From Lindgomyces ingoldianus (taxonomy: Eukaryota > Ascomycota > Dothideomycetes > Pleosporales > Lindgomycetaceae): 64,000 nt of DNA. Position 1 is the stretch's first letter. Each line of letters opens with the position of its first letter. A program made the position numbers and the translations under genes. Of this stretch, positions 23,233 through 33,758 are shown piece by piece. The notes beneath the pieces are model-generated. The model had not been told where the DNA came from. It did no database searches and saw nothing but the letters and a program-made list of their open reading frames with translations. Location: contig NW_022985165.1 in assembly GCF_010093535.1 (NCBI RefSeq), positions 1,726,985 through 1,790,984 of the forward strand. The letters run 5' to 3'.

Positions 23233-25998
23233 TCACGCTACCAAATTCTCAACAACAACCCAAACCATCCTCTCCTCTCGCTCTGCCCCCCTCTCCCTCC
23301 CCCTCCCCACCATCCCGAACCCCATCCTCTCCCCTTCCCCACCAAACCTCGCTCTCCTCAACTTCCTCCTCTCCTCCCTCCTCTCCCACGCTCTCTCCTT
23401 CCACTCCCTCTTCGCCTCCCTCTTCAAAACCCTATGCTCCCTCATCTTCTCCCTCTTCATGGTCCTATACTCCTTCTTAATCTCCTTCTTGCCCACCCCC
23501 AATTCTTTCAACTCGTTCTTCACGCGCTTGGCTTCAGCTTTGCTCTCCCGCTTACATTCCTTAAGGTGCATCTTCCTTGTCGCCTTTTCACGCTTCTGTG
23601 CTATTTTGAGCTCGAGTGCGGTTTTATCGGCGGAGGCGCGGGCGATGGCTGCGTCGCGCTCGCGGGAGATAAGGAGAGGAGACTTTTTGCCTTTGGCAGT
23701 GGCGGCGGAGGCTAAGAGATTGATTTCACGGATGCGGGCGAGGAAGATAGATTCGGGGTCTGGGTAAAGGGGTTCAGGTTCGGGGTTGGGATGGGGGTCC
23801 CGGCCGGAGTCGGAGTCGGAATCAGAGTCAGAATCTGAAGAGTCTGAGGAGTCTGAGGAGCTGGAAATGGATTCAGTATCGGAATTGTCGTCGTGCTCGC
23901 CTTTGGCCTCATCCTTGCTAGTATTCTTGCTTATCTCTTTCGCTTTACTGCCTTCCTCCCCTACATGCACACCCGTCTCGCGGGCCCTAGTATCCGCACC
24001 CACATCATTCCCGATATTATTAGGATTCCCACTGAACCCAGTAGCCCTCCTCTCAATCTCTTCTCCCCAAGACCCTGCCCTTCTCTCAACCCCATGACCC
24101 CAATCCTCAGCCTTCTTCCCAAATTGCTCTCCCCATTCTGCCATATGCTTCCCAAATTCTTCACCCCACTTCCCAATACTCTCACCCCAGGCTGCCCAGC
24201 TATTTGTTTCTCCAGGACGAGGAAAGGGAGGCGCGGCTGCACGAGGGTTCGGGGCTCCGCAGCCTCTACGGCCCCGGTGTGGTGGAGGCCATGCACCGGG
24301 TACACGCCCCATGCCCCAGCCGCGGCCACGCTCGCGGTGGTTGCCCCAGGGTCCGGCCCAGTTGGCTTGATTTTGTGTCCAGTGGCCCCAGTTTCCGGGT
24401 CCGAATGGCGGGCCGCCTCGGCGGCTGCCGTGGCCGGGGCCGAAGGGGAATTGGGGACCAAAGCTTGGGAATGAGCCTGGAATAGGGCCGGGAGGAGGCG
24501 TGGGGATGGAATGAGGAGGGTCCTCTACAGTTTGGTCTTCTTCTCGAGGCTTCTCGGGACCGCTGGGTGGAGCGTTGTCTCTAATAACCCCAGTATCTTG
24601 ATTCTGAGAGATTGGATGGGGTTCGGGTTGGAATTGGGATTGAGATTGTGGATAAGCCTGGCAATGGATGCGCTCGCTCATTTCCCGCAAGACTAGCATC
24701 TGTGAAGTCGGTTCTGGAACGTTGTTTTCAAGTCTCTCGATCCAAGGAAACAGCGACCCGGCTCTTTGCTCAGCAGTACTTGTTTCATCAAGCACACTTG
24801 CCACTGCACCTGCTCTTTGTCCGCGATCTTCGGGGATCTGGAGTGCGGTGGTCAGGGAAGAGAGAGACCGGAGAGAGACTTTGAGACCGCGAGGAGCGAA
24901 GAAAGACTCATTTGTGGAGGCGACGTAATTCTGGATCAGGGATGACCCCTCATCAAGTTCCGCATCAGGGCGTGTGAGCTGCTGGGCAGTTGTGCCAGTG
25001 GCTAGACAAAGCGCATTAAGTCCGTCCAGGAATTCTGTGAACTCGGCTGGTCTGATGGAGTGTGCGTGTAGGGCTTTCGCATATGCTCGTAGAAATTGGA
25101 CTGGTTCTTCCGTTAATTCCGGGAGGGATTCGGTCGAGGTGTCGGGCCATTGCCCCGGCATACGGTGCATTTCTCGTGCTGTGGGGGCCCAGGGTGGGAA
25201 GGCAGTGGGACCGCCTCCTCGTCGTTCTCGTCGTCCATGTCCCCGATGGCGGTGGCGGGATCCTCTACCCTCGACGGGACGCAAGGATGGTAGTCTTTGC
25301 TGTGGAACGGCAACGACGCGAGTCAATCGAGGCGCAAAGCGAGCGTCGGCATCGGGCTCGTGTTTTGTGAACTCGAGGGCTCTACTCAGTAGTACGGCTG
25401 TCGGATTAGGAACAACCCTCGTAGCTCCCGCACTGGATGATATGTGCCCAACAGGGATGTTGTTCGTCGGTAAGGTATTTAAAGGCATATTTGCTACAGG
25501 AATGTGCTCCACACCTTCAACCTGCTGCACAGGAATACTGGTCCCCAAGCCCCTAGAATTCCGCCGATTCTCGGGCTCGAATTCATACGCATGTGGGTTG
25601 TCCAGTAGATTCCCACTTACCCTTGTCCGTTGTGTCTCTGGACCCGGGGGTGCCATGTAAGGATACTGGGTGTCGTTCAAAACCAGCCTATGAATTTCTA
25701 TATCGTTGGGATTTGGTGGAGTCCTGCCAGCTCTCGCATCCTCGAGCGCCTGCTGTTGCGCTTCGTCGTAGGAAGGAGGGAGGTCATCATAATGTGGACC
25801 TCCGGGGCTGCTGATAGGAGTGGGCTCGAAGACATCGATATCGGGGTCTTCGGAAGAGAGATCATCTGGGAATGTCGAGGAGCGAGGTGTGAAAGGGATA
25901 TTTGAATTGGAGCCTGCAGTTGAGTGGGGTGGTGGTGGAGGATGGATGTTGAGCTGAAGATTCGGGTTGGTTGATGGTGGGAGAGTTTTGTCCACCAT
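23233..25998 (-). CDS. Large low-complexity protein with PPxY motif, WGE repeats and basic tail
   Basis: Single-exon frame of 921 residues from the first true ATG (25998); the frame extends only to a TTG beyond it. Visible parts are a Pro-rich N-terminus with LPPSYDEA (near residue 75; a PPxY motif of the kind bound by WW domains of Rsp5-type ubiquitin ligases) and a His/Arg-rich patch (GSRHRHRGHGRRERRGG). A folded-looking central part (about 280-430) contains PVQFLRAYAKALHAHSIRP. Then come a Gly/Pro-rich linker and a tandem WGE-containing block (about 599-655). An acidic Ser/Asp tract (SSDSSDSSDSDSDSD) and a long Lys/Arg/Glu coiled-coil-like tail follow. The central part resembles uncharacterised ascomycete proteins. 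No function is assigned. Confidence 0.8.
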   Translation of the reverse strand: MVDKTLPPSTNPNLQLNIHPPPPPHSTAGSNSNIPFTPRSSTFPDDLSSEDPDIDVFEPTPISSPGGPHYDDLPPSYDEAQQQALEDARAGRTPPNPNDIEIHRLVLNDTQYPYMAPPGPETQRTRVSGNLLDNPHAYEFEPENRRNSRGLGTSIPVQQVEGVEHIPVANMPLNTLPTNNIPVGHISSSAGATRVVPNPTAVLLSRALEFTKHEPDADARFAPRLTRVVAVPQQRLPSLRPVEGRGSRHRHRGHGRRERRGGGPTAFPPWAPTAREMHRMPGQWPDTSTESLPELTEEPVQFLRAYAKALHAHSIRPAEFTEFLDGLNALCLATGTTAQQLTRPDAELDEGSSLIQNYVASTNESFFAPRGLKVSLRSLSSLTTALQIPEDRGQRAGAVASVLDETSTAEQRAGSLFPWIERLENNVPEPTSQMLVLREMSERIHCQAYPQSQSQFQPEPHPISQNQDTGVIRDNAPPSGPEKPREEDQTVEDPPHSIPTPPPGPIPGSFPSFGPQFPFGPGHGSRRGGPPFGPGNWGHWTQNQANWAGPWGNHRERGRGWGMGRVPGAWPPPHRGRRGCGAPNPRAAAPPFPRPGETNSWAAWGESIGKWGEEFGKHMAEWGEQFGKKAEDWGHGVERRAGSWGEEIERRATGFSGNPNNIGNDVGADTRARETGVHVGEEGSKAKEISKNTSKDEAKGEHDDNSDTESISSSSDSSDSSDSDSDSDSDSGRDPHPNPEPEPLYPDPESIFLARIREINLLASAATAKGKKSPLLISRERDAAIARASADKTALELKIAQKREKATRKMHLKECKRESKAEAKRVKNELKELGVGKKEIKKEYRTMKREKMREHRVLKREAKREWKERAWERREERRKLRRARFGGEGERMGFGMVGRGRERGAEREERMVWVVVENLVA

Positions 25999-26983
25999 AG
26001 TGGGTGGAAGTGTCAATCAGACTTTTGAATAGGTAGAAGAGAAAGATACCTAGGTAGAGAACAAATGCTGTCCAGGTCAGAGGCAAGTAAGCAGGGGCAA
26101 CTTTAAGCTTGGAAAGAAAAAGGTGGAGTGGGATTAAGGTTGAAGGAAGCCTCGAGCTTCGCAAGGCTCGGCGACGCCGTCAAATATACACACGCGTCAT
26201 AACCTTTTTGCGATCAAACCACGCGGTGTTTGGCAACGGCTCAGAAGATTGGACAGCTCGTATTGTTGCTGCCTGAACGAACCGCGCGTCTTACGCACGC
26301 AATCCTCTTTCCAGCTGATCTCGGAGAGTTCGCGAACTTTCGGGCCCGATACTATCCGTCCAGAAACGGTAATTTTCACCAATATTTCAAAAGAGGGACA
26401 TCTTCGATAGAAGAACAAATATTGGGGATTGAGAAGACTTGAGAGCAATTTGCTGCGGGGATATTCTCAGGGCAAGACGAAGTCAAAGGTGAAATGTTGT
26501 TGCCTAAGGCACATCATCGACGCTGCTTCGAAGCTTCCATCGAAGCTCATGCTGCGGGGTCAACGCCACTCCGCGCGTCCCCCTGGCTGTGGCGTAGGCT
26601 CCCTTCAGGCTTCATTGCCAACGACAAACGTGTCATTCAACCTCCAAAGAAGTGCAACGACATGAGGAAGGGAATACGAACCAATGCGCGTCTGTGCAAT
26701 TTGGTCGATCCCACATGTGTCTATAATGTTGGCGAAGAGTAAGAGCCGTTCTGCAAGACCGAAAAACACTTCCTTGGGCTTACCCAAACCACGTTCCATC
26801 CTCAAAGTCCACACCCCAGGGAGAATGTCAACACAATACAAATTTCCTGTCCCAAAAAATAATTATCGCCCCTGCCATCTTCCACATTAGGTGATGAGAT
26901 GCAGTACATGAAGATCAGGGAATCTAAACACACTTATTCCTGTTCCTCATCCTCCCTTGAGGAAAATAGTGCCCCCATTAATT
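25999..26983. other. Intergenic region
   Basis: It holds the promoter of the 921-aa gene and a TACCTAGGTA palindrome at 26047-26056. Short frames on both strands around 26200-26850 overlap and have no recognisable domain. Confidence 0.5.
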
Positions 26984-27484
26984 TCACTCCCTAGTGGAAA
27001 TATGCACGAACAGTTCCCCCTCCGACATAAAACAACTCTTTCCACAATCCTCCATATCTCGTTTCCCGCGCTGAGTAATTTCGATGGCTTCTAGTTCAGC
27101 AACATCTTGATCAAGATTCTCAACATCAGGTACGAGTCGTCTATCCTCAATAATGCGGTTGTCACCGCATTCGCCGACCTCCCCTCGTTTTGCACGCAGC
27201 TCTGGAACAGCAGAGAGTTGGTCGAATTGTGTGGAGGTGGAGATCGGGAGGGTGACGGTGGCTGCTAGAGGGCCCGGATTAGTATGGAAACATACGTGAG
27301 TCTAAAGAGATATCCATATACCGGTAATACCTCTATTTACGCCAGTGAGGCTGATAGTCGTGAATATCTTGAAAGTTCGGTGAAGAGAGGGCAACTTACA
27401 AGAATCCGCATTATAGTTTGAAGCGAGGCCGTAAGGAATGGTAGACGCAGCAGTGAATGGGATGAGAGAGAGGAGAAACTTCAT
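26984..27484 (-). CDS. Small secreted protein with two Lys-Arg sites (121 aa)
   Basis: Exons 27484..27400 and 27264..26984, with a 135-nt intron (27265-27399): GTAAGT donor, TACTAAT branch sequence and TAG acceptor. The next three bases form a second CAG acceptor (TAGCAG), so one residue may vary. The N-terminus is a signal peptide (MKFLLSLIPFTAASTIPYGLA). The mature part has four cysteines in two pairs, GECGDN and EDCGKSC. Each pair lies a few residues after a KR dipeptide (AKR and GKR), the usual cleavage site of the Golgi protease Kex2. This could be a secreted effector-like protein or a precursor cut into two cysteine-bearing peptides. Neither is proven, and a variant with an extra small exon in the intron is possible. 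Confidence 0.6.
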
Positions 27485-28674
27485 CTTGTATTACATAAAG
27501 AGTACCTAGCAGAAGGGCCTTGGAGGATTGAAATTGCGAATATGAATGTACTTATCGGGGGGCTTGAAGCCTAAGATATGAAAAGAGTCTCATGGAGAGG
27601 GAAAGACCAATTACATGATTGTAGGTATGCAAAGGCAAAATCAACCCAGGTGCAGGAAAAAAGCCCCGCCTTCTACATGGGATTCTAAGATAGAGAACTA
27701 GTTTCATTCATGCATTTAGGCCGGCGCCCCACGAACTCCCGAAAGATGAGGGATTGGTGGCGAGTGGACACCCGATGGTGGAACTGCTGCAGCCAAGAAA
27801 AGACTGGTCACATGGAATAATCAAAGTCTGGAGCTTGATGTTTTAATCATGAGGATCCCGAGGCTTATCTTTAGTCGTTATCTTAGCAATGGCGTCCATC
27901 GAGAGCTCTGGGCGCTTAGTGGTGTAGTCAATCATCGCGGGGGTTATCTGTGAATATAATTTATTGCCGAAGATTTAGACTCGAAGCTCAGTCTCATCAC
28001 AGAATTGAAATTTCAATGTGCTCTTCACTGCGAGAATTTAGTTCAGTCGAAGCGCGTCGCGGATGAGTCCACCAGCATGTCGACCCGATGAACTTCTCCG
28101 ACTTTGTAGGAGCATTCAGGGGTATATCTAAATTGGTAAGATGTGGGTTGTGCGTTGCTGGTAGCGGTAAAGCAACCATTCAATGATGGACTGGCCCATA
28201 AGCCCTATCTTCGCGTTGGGAAAGGATGGTGATGAGAGGTGATGAGAGGCTATGAGTCGTGCGTAGCCCACTCATCTATCCACGTCCAGGCTATTGAAGT
28301 AAGCTCGATGTCAGGACGCACAAGGGTTTCCGTTATACCGAACGTGCGGAATGTACAGTGGATGACGGATCCTCAACCTTTACAACGCGAATCCATATTA
28401 GTTTTACCGACTCTTTGCCAGAACCTCCTCAAGTATGTGCTTGGAAATGATACTCATTGGATGAAATATTACTAATTTTCATTACCTAAACCTATTCTCC
28501 ATTCCTCCATCGTATCAGCAAAGGGGTATCTGTAACAATAAGGAAGGTAGAGAAAAACATGATTAGAGAATTGCGAGAATCAGACCAGACTACACTTTGA
28601 AAACTTTGCTGAAGGAGGAAAATTCAAGCTTTTAGGTTAGATGCGAGTAGGAAATTAAAAAAGTTGCTGACTTT
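27485..28674. other. Intergenic region
   Basis: Promoter side of the secreted-protein gene and 3' side of the Zn2Cys6 regulator. No supported gene; frames at 27997-28179 (-) and 28239-28475 (+) show no family character. Confidence 0.5.
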
Positions 28675-31251
28675 TCATGTAGGATTCTTCATGAACCAAT
28701 CCGAACTCGCATCGACCATATAATTGGTGATATTGAACTCGTTGCTGGGTGTGCCGTCTGGCATCTGCAGAGCTCCGTCTGTGTTGGCACTGGCGCCGTA
28801 GCTCATGGGACCATCCATAGAGACAGGTAGTCGAGGCATATTGAAGAAATCAAATACGTCGAGGTATTCTAACTCGTTTGGACCTGGAGTTCGAGCAGGC
28901 GTCACAGAAGCAGGTCTAGTAGAGGCATGCGTCTTAGGTTGTCGGGAAATCAAAAAGTCTAGATCGAAGGCACAGCGACGCATGTCTGCAAGAATCTTAA
29001 CTGTTGAAGGGGTAACACGTTCGCCATTGACTCCCGCTGGTGCCCGTTGCGATTCTTGATATTCATGAAGAACGCGTGAAAGAAGATTGGCATAACGAGT
29101 GCCCACCTCCCAGTACTGACCGATCTCTCGCAAGGTACTGACGAGGAGGTTGATTGACTGATCGACACGGTGGTCGATCGTTGACCCGTGAACAAGCAGA
29201 ACGCGAGCTGCCACCCAGAGAGAGAAAGCGAAGGGTGGGCCGAGCTTCGTGAGAAGATTATTCTCTCGAATGCATGCGCAAAGAGCCGTAATATTCTCCA
29301 CAGCATTGAGGCATCTTTGGCTAGCGCTGAAAGAAGGGGTGAAGATTGGGGACCGATGGGTCGGATAAGCTGCGGATGAATGTAGTCGAATTACAGTGCT
29401 GTTGAAGTTAGAGGATGGGTATGTTCATAAAAATAGTTTGGAAGGGCGTGCTCTCAGACTTACGTATGGAACGCCGCGTGAAGCATGACTAGTCCACTAT
29501 TTAGAGTCTTATTCACTCCGGGGCCGGAGAAAATCCGGGCAGAGTTTCCGTATTCTGCGGGAAGATTATACTTCCACTGCTCGATAGCACTATCAAGCTC
29601 GCGATACTCGCCTTGCCATTTCTCCACATCCGACAAGGAGGTAATATCCACAGGCTTTTTCAGGAAATTGTGAATTCGAGACAGAATGCCGAGGATCTCC
29701 ACATAATAAGAAAAGGAGCCAAGGTTTTCCGGCCGGTTCATTGTGTAGTCGGACCGCCCAGAAGTCTGGAACCATCTAGTCTCAACCGGCACATTGCGAT
29801 TGAACAGGTCGTCACGACATGGCAATCTACGATCAATCTCCTTCTCGTCCATCGCAAACTCGAAGGCTGTAGCAACAGTAGCGTAGCGATCAAGTAGGTA
29901 TATCATCCAGAACAGCCTCCGCCGGCTCTCCTCTTCGATCCAATCCTTTGGCTCCGGCAGAACTATGGTTCGCAGAGTGTAGATGGATGCGTATTGAGGA
30001 GCAACCATTGGCGAATACGTCTCCATGGACAAACCTAGTTGAACAACGGATCGGGTGATGAGGGCAAGCATGTTCCACCCAGGAGGGCCATTAGAGCAGC
30101 CCACAACATCCAGAGACAGGATGACGAGAGCTTGAAGTGACTTTACAGAGCTGTTTTCGATACCATAGAGCAGGACCTTCTCCTTAGATGTTCGATGGTA
30201 GCTGTCTCTTTTCTCTGGACTTAGACGATGGTCAGTTGAGAACTTCAGAGTGGTGGCGACTATGGAGTGCAGGATGATCCTGTCGGCTTCGTCCAGACTC
30301 GCCTCCCCAAAGAGTGAATTCAATGTCGTCTGGCGATGCAGGATCGGACACCATGGGTAGATGTGTTTGAAGAACAGGTCGACAAGGCCGTACAAGAGGT
30401 CATACGGGGGGAAATCGGTGTCAGTTTGTCCCATGGTCGCCTGACCAGCGTGTGCGGACAAGGAAGGCGCGGGGAAACGGTCGTTGCTGAATCCTGCAGG
30501 AGCACCTGAGCCATACACATCTCGCTGCAGCGGGCCCAACGAGTGTTGCATCTCATCTGGCGGGGGCTGGTACCCATTTCCCACAGCTGGCGTAGATGGC
30601 CCCTGTCGCGCGTCTGCAATGCCACCCACGAAGCTGGGCGGAAGCTGAGGCTGTTGGGAGAAGACAGACGGCTTCTGGAGGAACAAGGCAGTCTCTGGCC
30701 GCGGAATGTGGGGGGTCTGGAGTATGGGCGGCGTTCTAAACACGGGGCCGTCTTGCGGCGAGGACCCTGAATGCGCGATTTGAGAGTTGGACAGCTGGTT
30801 GCTCGACAGCTGCGAGATCTGGTTCTGCTGGTGGTGGAGCAGGGACTCGAGCTTGTCTGCGCTTGCCTCCATCAGCCAAGTGCACCTCCAAAACACGTCT
30901 TGCGCACTCATCTCACTCACCCAGTCGTGCCTCGAGCTCCCTTCCGTAGCCAGCGCGCAGCCCAGGCTTCTTGCGCGGCAGGTACGTGCAGGCCGAGTGG
31001 TTCTTCATACACCATCCGCAGCTAGGCTGACCGCGATCGCACTTCACCTTGCGCTGCTTGCACGTCTCGCATGAGACAGACAGAGGGCGTTTGCGCTTCG
31101 CGGTGCCATTCTGGCTGCGGTTGGCCTCGTCCGCGCTCGAACTCCAGTTGTCGTGGTCATCGTCGCCCGTCGGCGAGTGCTGGGACAATTTGGCATTGGA
31201 GTCTGGGCTGACATAGTTCTGGACTTGGGTATTGGCACCTGCCAGGTCCAT
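28675..31251 (-). CDS. rhaR: Zn2Cys6 transcription factor, probable L-rhamnose regulator
   Basis: Exons 31251..30921, 30856..29464 and 29398..28675, giving 815 residues. I chose the ATG at 31251 (MDLAGANTQVQ); the frame upstream begins only with a TTG. The 64-nt first intron removes a false continuation and joins EARLG to DKLESLL, giving the usual linker and coiled-coil after the DNA-binding domain. The zinc cluster has six cysteines at 61, 64, 71, 78, 81 and 88 (CX2CX6CX6CX2CX6C). A Gln/Pro-rich linker is followed by the fungal-specific regulatory domain (about 260-600), containing FFKHIYPWCPILHRQTT and EESRRRLFWMIYLLDRY. It is divergent from an L-rhamnonate dehydratase gene, the arrangement known for rhaR and lraC in Aspergillus nidulans. 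The rhaR symbol rests on that context plus family and is inference. Confidence 0.82.
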
Positions 31252-31811
31252 CGCGGGCAAAGGCCTCTGGAATGCGATGTGTCGAGCGGCACTCAAGCAA
31301 CCATCGCAAGAGCATTAACCCGAGGAACGAAGGTGATGTTCCCCGCCGTCGGAAGCCAGTTTTGGCGCTGGCCCGGCTGTGGGTCAGATCGAGTATTTAT
31401 CGATGTTCAGCGCTGTGAACGCTGTTGAGTGGCTGGTTGCGCTGACTAGTGCTGTAATCCCCCCTATACGTCTGCGAAGGCTCTCTATTCACCCGTCGTG
31501 CGAGCCAATGGTGGCTTGTCTTACTTCCTTCGACCACCATCACCACCCACCAGCGATCACGTTGAGGCTCCACACAAAAGCCGAAGTCAACATGGCCTAT
31601 CTCTTCGGCATTGCTATTGCAGCGAGATTGCCCGAAAGGCAAGCTGACACCGCCTCTAGTGTGGTATTTCTTGTTCAAGAAGAACCTCCCACAAGAGCGT
31701 GTACACGTATTTAATAGTGCGCCCGCCTCAGCTGTTCTGTGCCTCATCCCACTCCTTCACCCGTCATTCCACTTCCTCTCGTGGCTTTTGTGCTGGTCTC
31801 ATCTTTCAATC
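31252..31811. promoter_or_regulatory. Divergent promoter shared by the Zn2Cys6 regulator and rhamnonate dehydratase
   Basis: The 560-bp gap separates two start codons pointing away from each other, so both promoters lie here. CCCCGC at 31341-31346 matches the reverse of the CreA/Mig1 consensus SYGGRG, consistent with glucose repression of a sugar-catabolic gene. A single hexamer match is weak evidence. CGG-type half-sites for a zinc-cluster protein are present but not distinctive. Confidence 0.5.
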
Positions 31812-33204
31812 ATGCATTCAAATACAGCTTCCACGGCTGTCCGGGCTTTTCCGGCTATCAAGCATGTGCGAACCTTCATTACTCAGGGGCCTGGGTCTGG
31901 CGGCGACTATCACAATGTCCATGGGGGCCATTGGCTGATAGATTCCAAGATCTCAACACCTATGTCCCAATACGAAGAATATAGGAAATCGCGGACAAGC
32001 TGGGGAATCAATGTATTGGGTTCCTTTTGTGTCGAGATTGAAGCATCGGATGGTAGCAAAGGTTTTGCAACCGGCTTTGGTGGCCCCCCTGCTTGCTGGC
32101 TTGTTGCAGAGCATTTTGAGCGATTCCTTATTGGCAAAGGTAGTCCCATTTTCTTGAACCTCCTGGCCTTGGATGCGGAGAGTGGGTCCTGTGGACCCTG
32201 TGGAATGAATCTCCCTGCTCATATGTCTCCTAGACCCACGAGATACGAACCACATGTTTGAGCAGATGTACCGCGCCTCCATGTTTTACGGGCGGAAAGG
32301 ACTGCCTGTTGCTGTCATATCTGTGATCGATCTTGCAATTTGGGATCTGTTGGGGAAAATCCGAAACGAGCCCGTATACAAGATGATTGGTGGAGCAACT
32401 CGGGAAAGATTGAACTTCTATTGCACCGGCCCAGAACCTGCAGCGGCAAAGGCCATGGGGTTTTTTGGTGCAAAGGTTCCGCTCCCATATGGTCCTGGTG
32501 AGGGCGTTGAGGGGTTGAAGAAGAATGTCGAGTTTCTCCGGAAACACCGTGAGAGCGTTGGTCCTGACTTTCCCCTCATGGTTGACTGCTACATGAGCTT
32601 GAACGTCCCATATACAATTGAGGTTGTCAAGGCTTGCGAAGACCTCAACTTGAACTGGTGGGAGGAGTGCTTATCCCCCGACGACTCAGATGGCTTTGAG
32701 CTTATTAAGCGCGCTCATCCCACCATGAAGTTTACTACGGGCGAGCATGAATATTCCAGGTATGGGTTCCGGAAATTGATCGAGGGCCGAAACCTGGACA
32801 TCCTCCAGCCAGATGTCATGTGGGTCGGAGGTATGACGGAATTGCTCAAAGTCGCCGCTATGGCCGCCGCGTATGACATTCCCGTCGTTCCTCATGCCAG
32901 CGGACCCTATTCGTACCATTTCGTCGTCAGCCAGGCGAACTCGCCATTCCAGGAGTATTTGGCCAATTCCCCAGACGGCAAGTCAGTCTTACCAGTGTTT
33001 GGTGATTTGTTCCTCAACGAACCTATTCCAACGAAGGGATATCTAGATGTCTCTGATCTAGACAGACCTGGGTTTGGGCTCGAATTAAACCCCAATGCCA
33101 GATTAATAGATGCAACCCGCATTCTAAACCCAGCGCCAGCCGAGCCACTGAAAGTTGAGGAACCGCAAACCAATGGTGTTCAAGCAAATGGCCACGCATT
33201 GTAG
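31812..33204 (+). CDS. lraC: L-rhamnonate dehydratase (enolase superfamily)
   Basis: Exons 31812..32139 and 32234..33204 (94-nt intron) give 432 residues. The protein removes water from L-rhamnonate to give 2-keto-3-deoxy-L-rhamnonate in the non-phosphorylative fungal L-rhamnose pathway. Identification rests on GSFCVEIEASDG with KGFATGFGGPPACWLV, DPRDTNHMFEQMYRASMFYG, and the barrel motifs. These are MVDCYMS (Asp227), NWWEECLSP (Glu253) and TTGEHEYSR (Glu280) as Mg ligands, and PHASGPYSYHF (His330) as the general base. Positions agree within one residue with those I recall for the bacterial enzyme. The divergent Zn2Cys6 gene is probably its regulator. The other rhamnose-pathway genes (dehydrogenase, lactonase, aldolase) are not in the window. 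Confidence 0.95.
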
Positions 33205-33758
33205 CCTCTTCTTCACTTCTTATTAAACGTCATTGCGATCTAGGTTCCATGGCTAAATCTGTGTCGACGAGCATTACCACTTTCTTCTTTCGTATGGCCG
33301 TGTACTGGTTACCGTCAGCTTAATTATAGGGCGGGGTTCCTGATGTTTTGGTATCGCATTTTCGTTGTCCATCTCGACGATTCTGACGTTCGACATTAGG
33401 AGGCAAATTGCAAACTTTTAAATAGGAACTTTGCCTGTAGCCGACTAGATATATATCCAATTCACAGTCTTTTACGATTCCAACGGATGAATTGTCCTCT
33501 GAATGACTATTTTTAGTGATGATTTGCGCCCGCTGACACATGCCGGTGAGGCTGCGTTGTGCTGGGACCCCACTCTGTGTGGCGTTAGGGCAAAGCAGCT
33601 GAGCTTCTGGCTTTCCCTCATAAACTTAAATTGAGACCGCGACTTCTTTTCAGTCTTCAATTTTCCTGCATCTGAACATTGGCTCCTTTCTCCTTGATCC
33701 AATTCTCCACATTCCCCTTCTCGTCAGACATTCGAGCTCCGCTTACCCCGCTTGCATC
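33205..33758. other. Intergenic region before UAP1
   Basis: 3' UTR of the dehydratase gene and a pyrimidine-rich UAP1 promoter (about 33640-33750). No coding signal. Confidence 0.6.

Noticed and set aside
23961..24474. Frames of about 166-193 codons on both strands
   Set aside because: Shadows of the Gly/Pro/Trp-rich part of the 921-residue protein.
31611..31811. An upstream extension of the rhamnonate dehydratase reading frame
   Set aside because: The 67 extra codons have no family similarity and lie in the divergent promoter; the ATG at 31812 gives the expected length.
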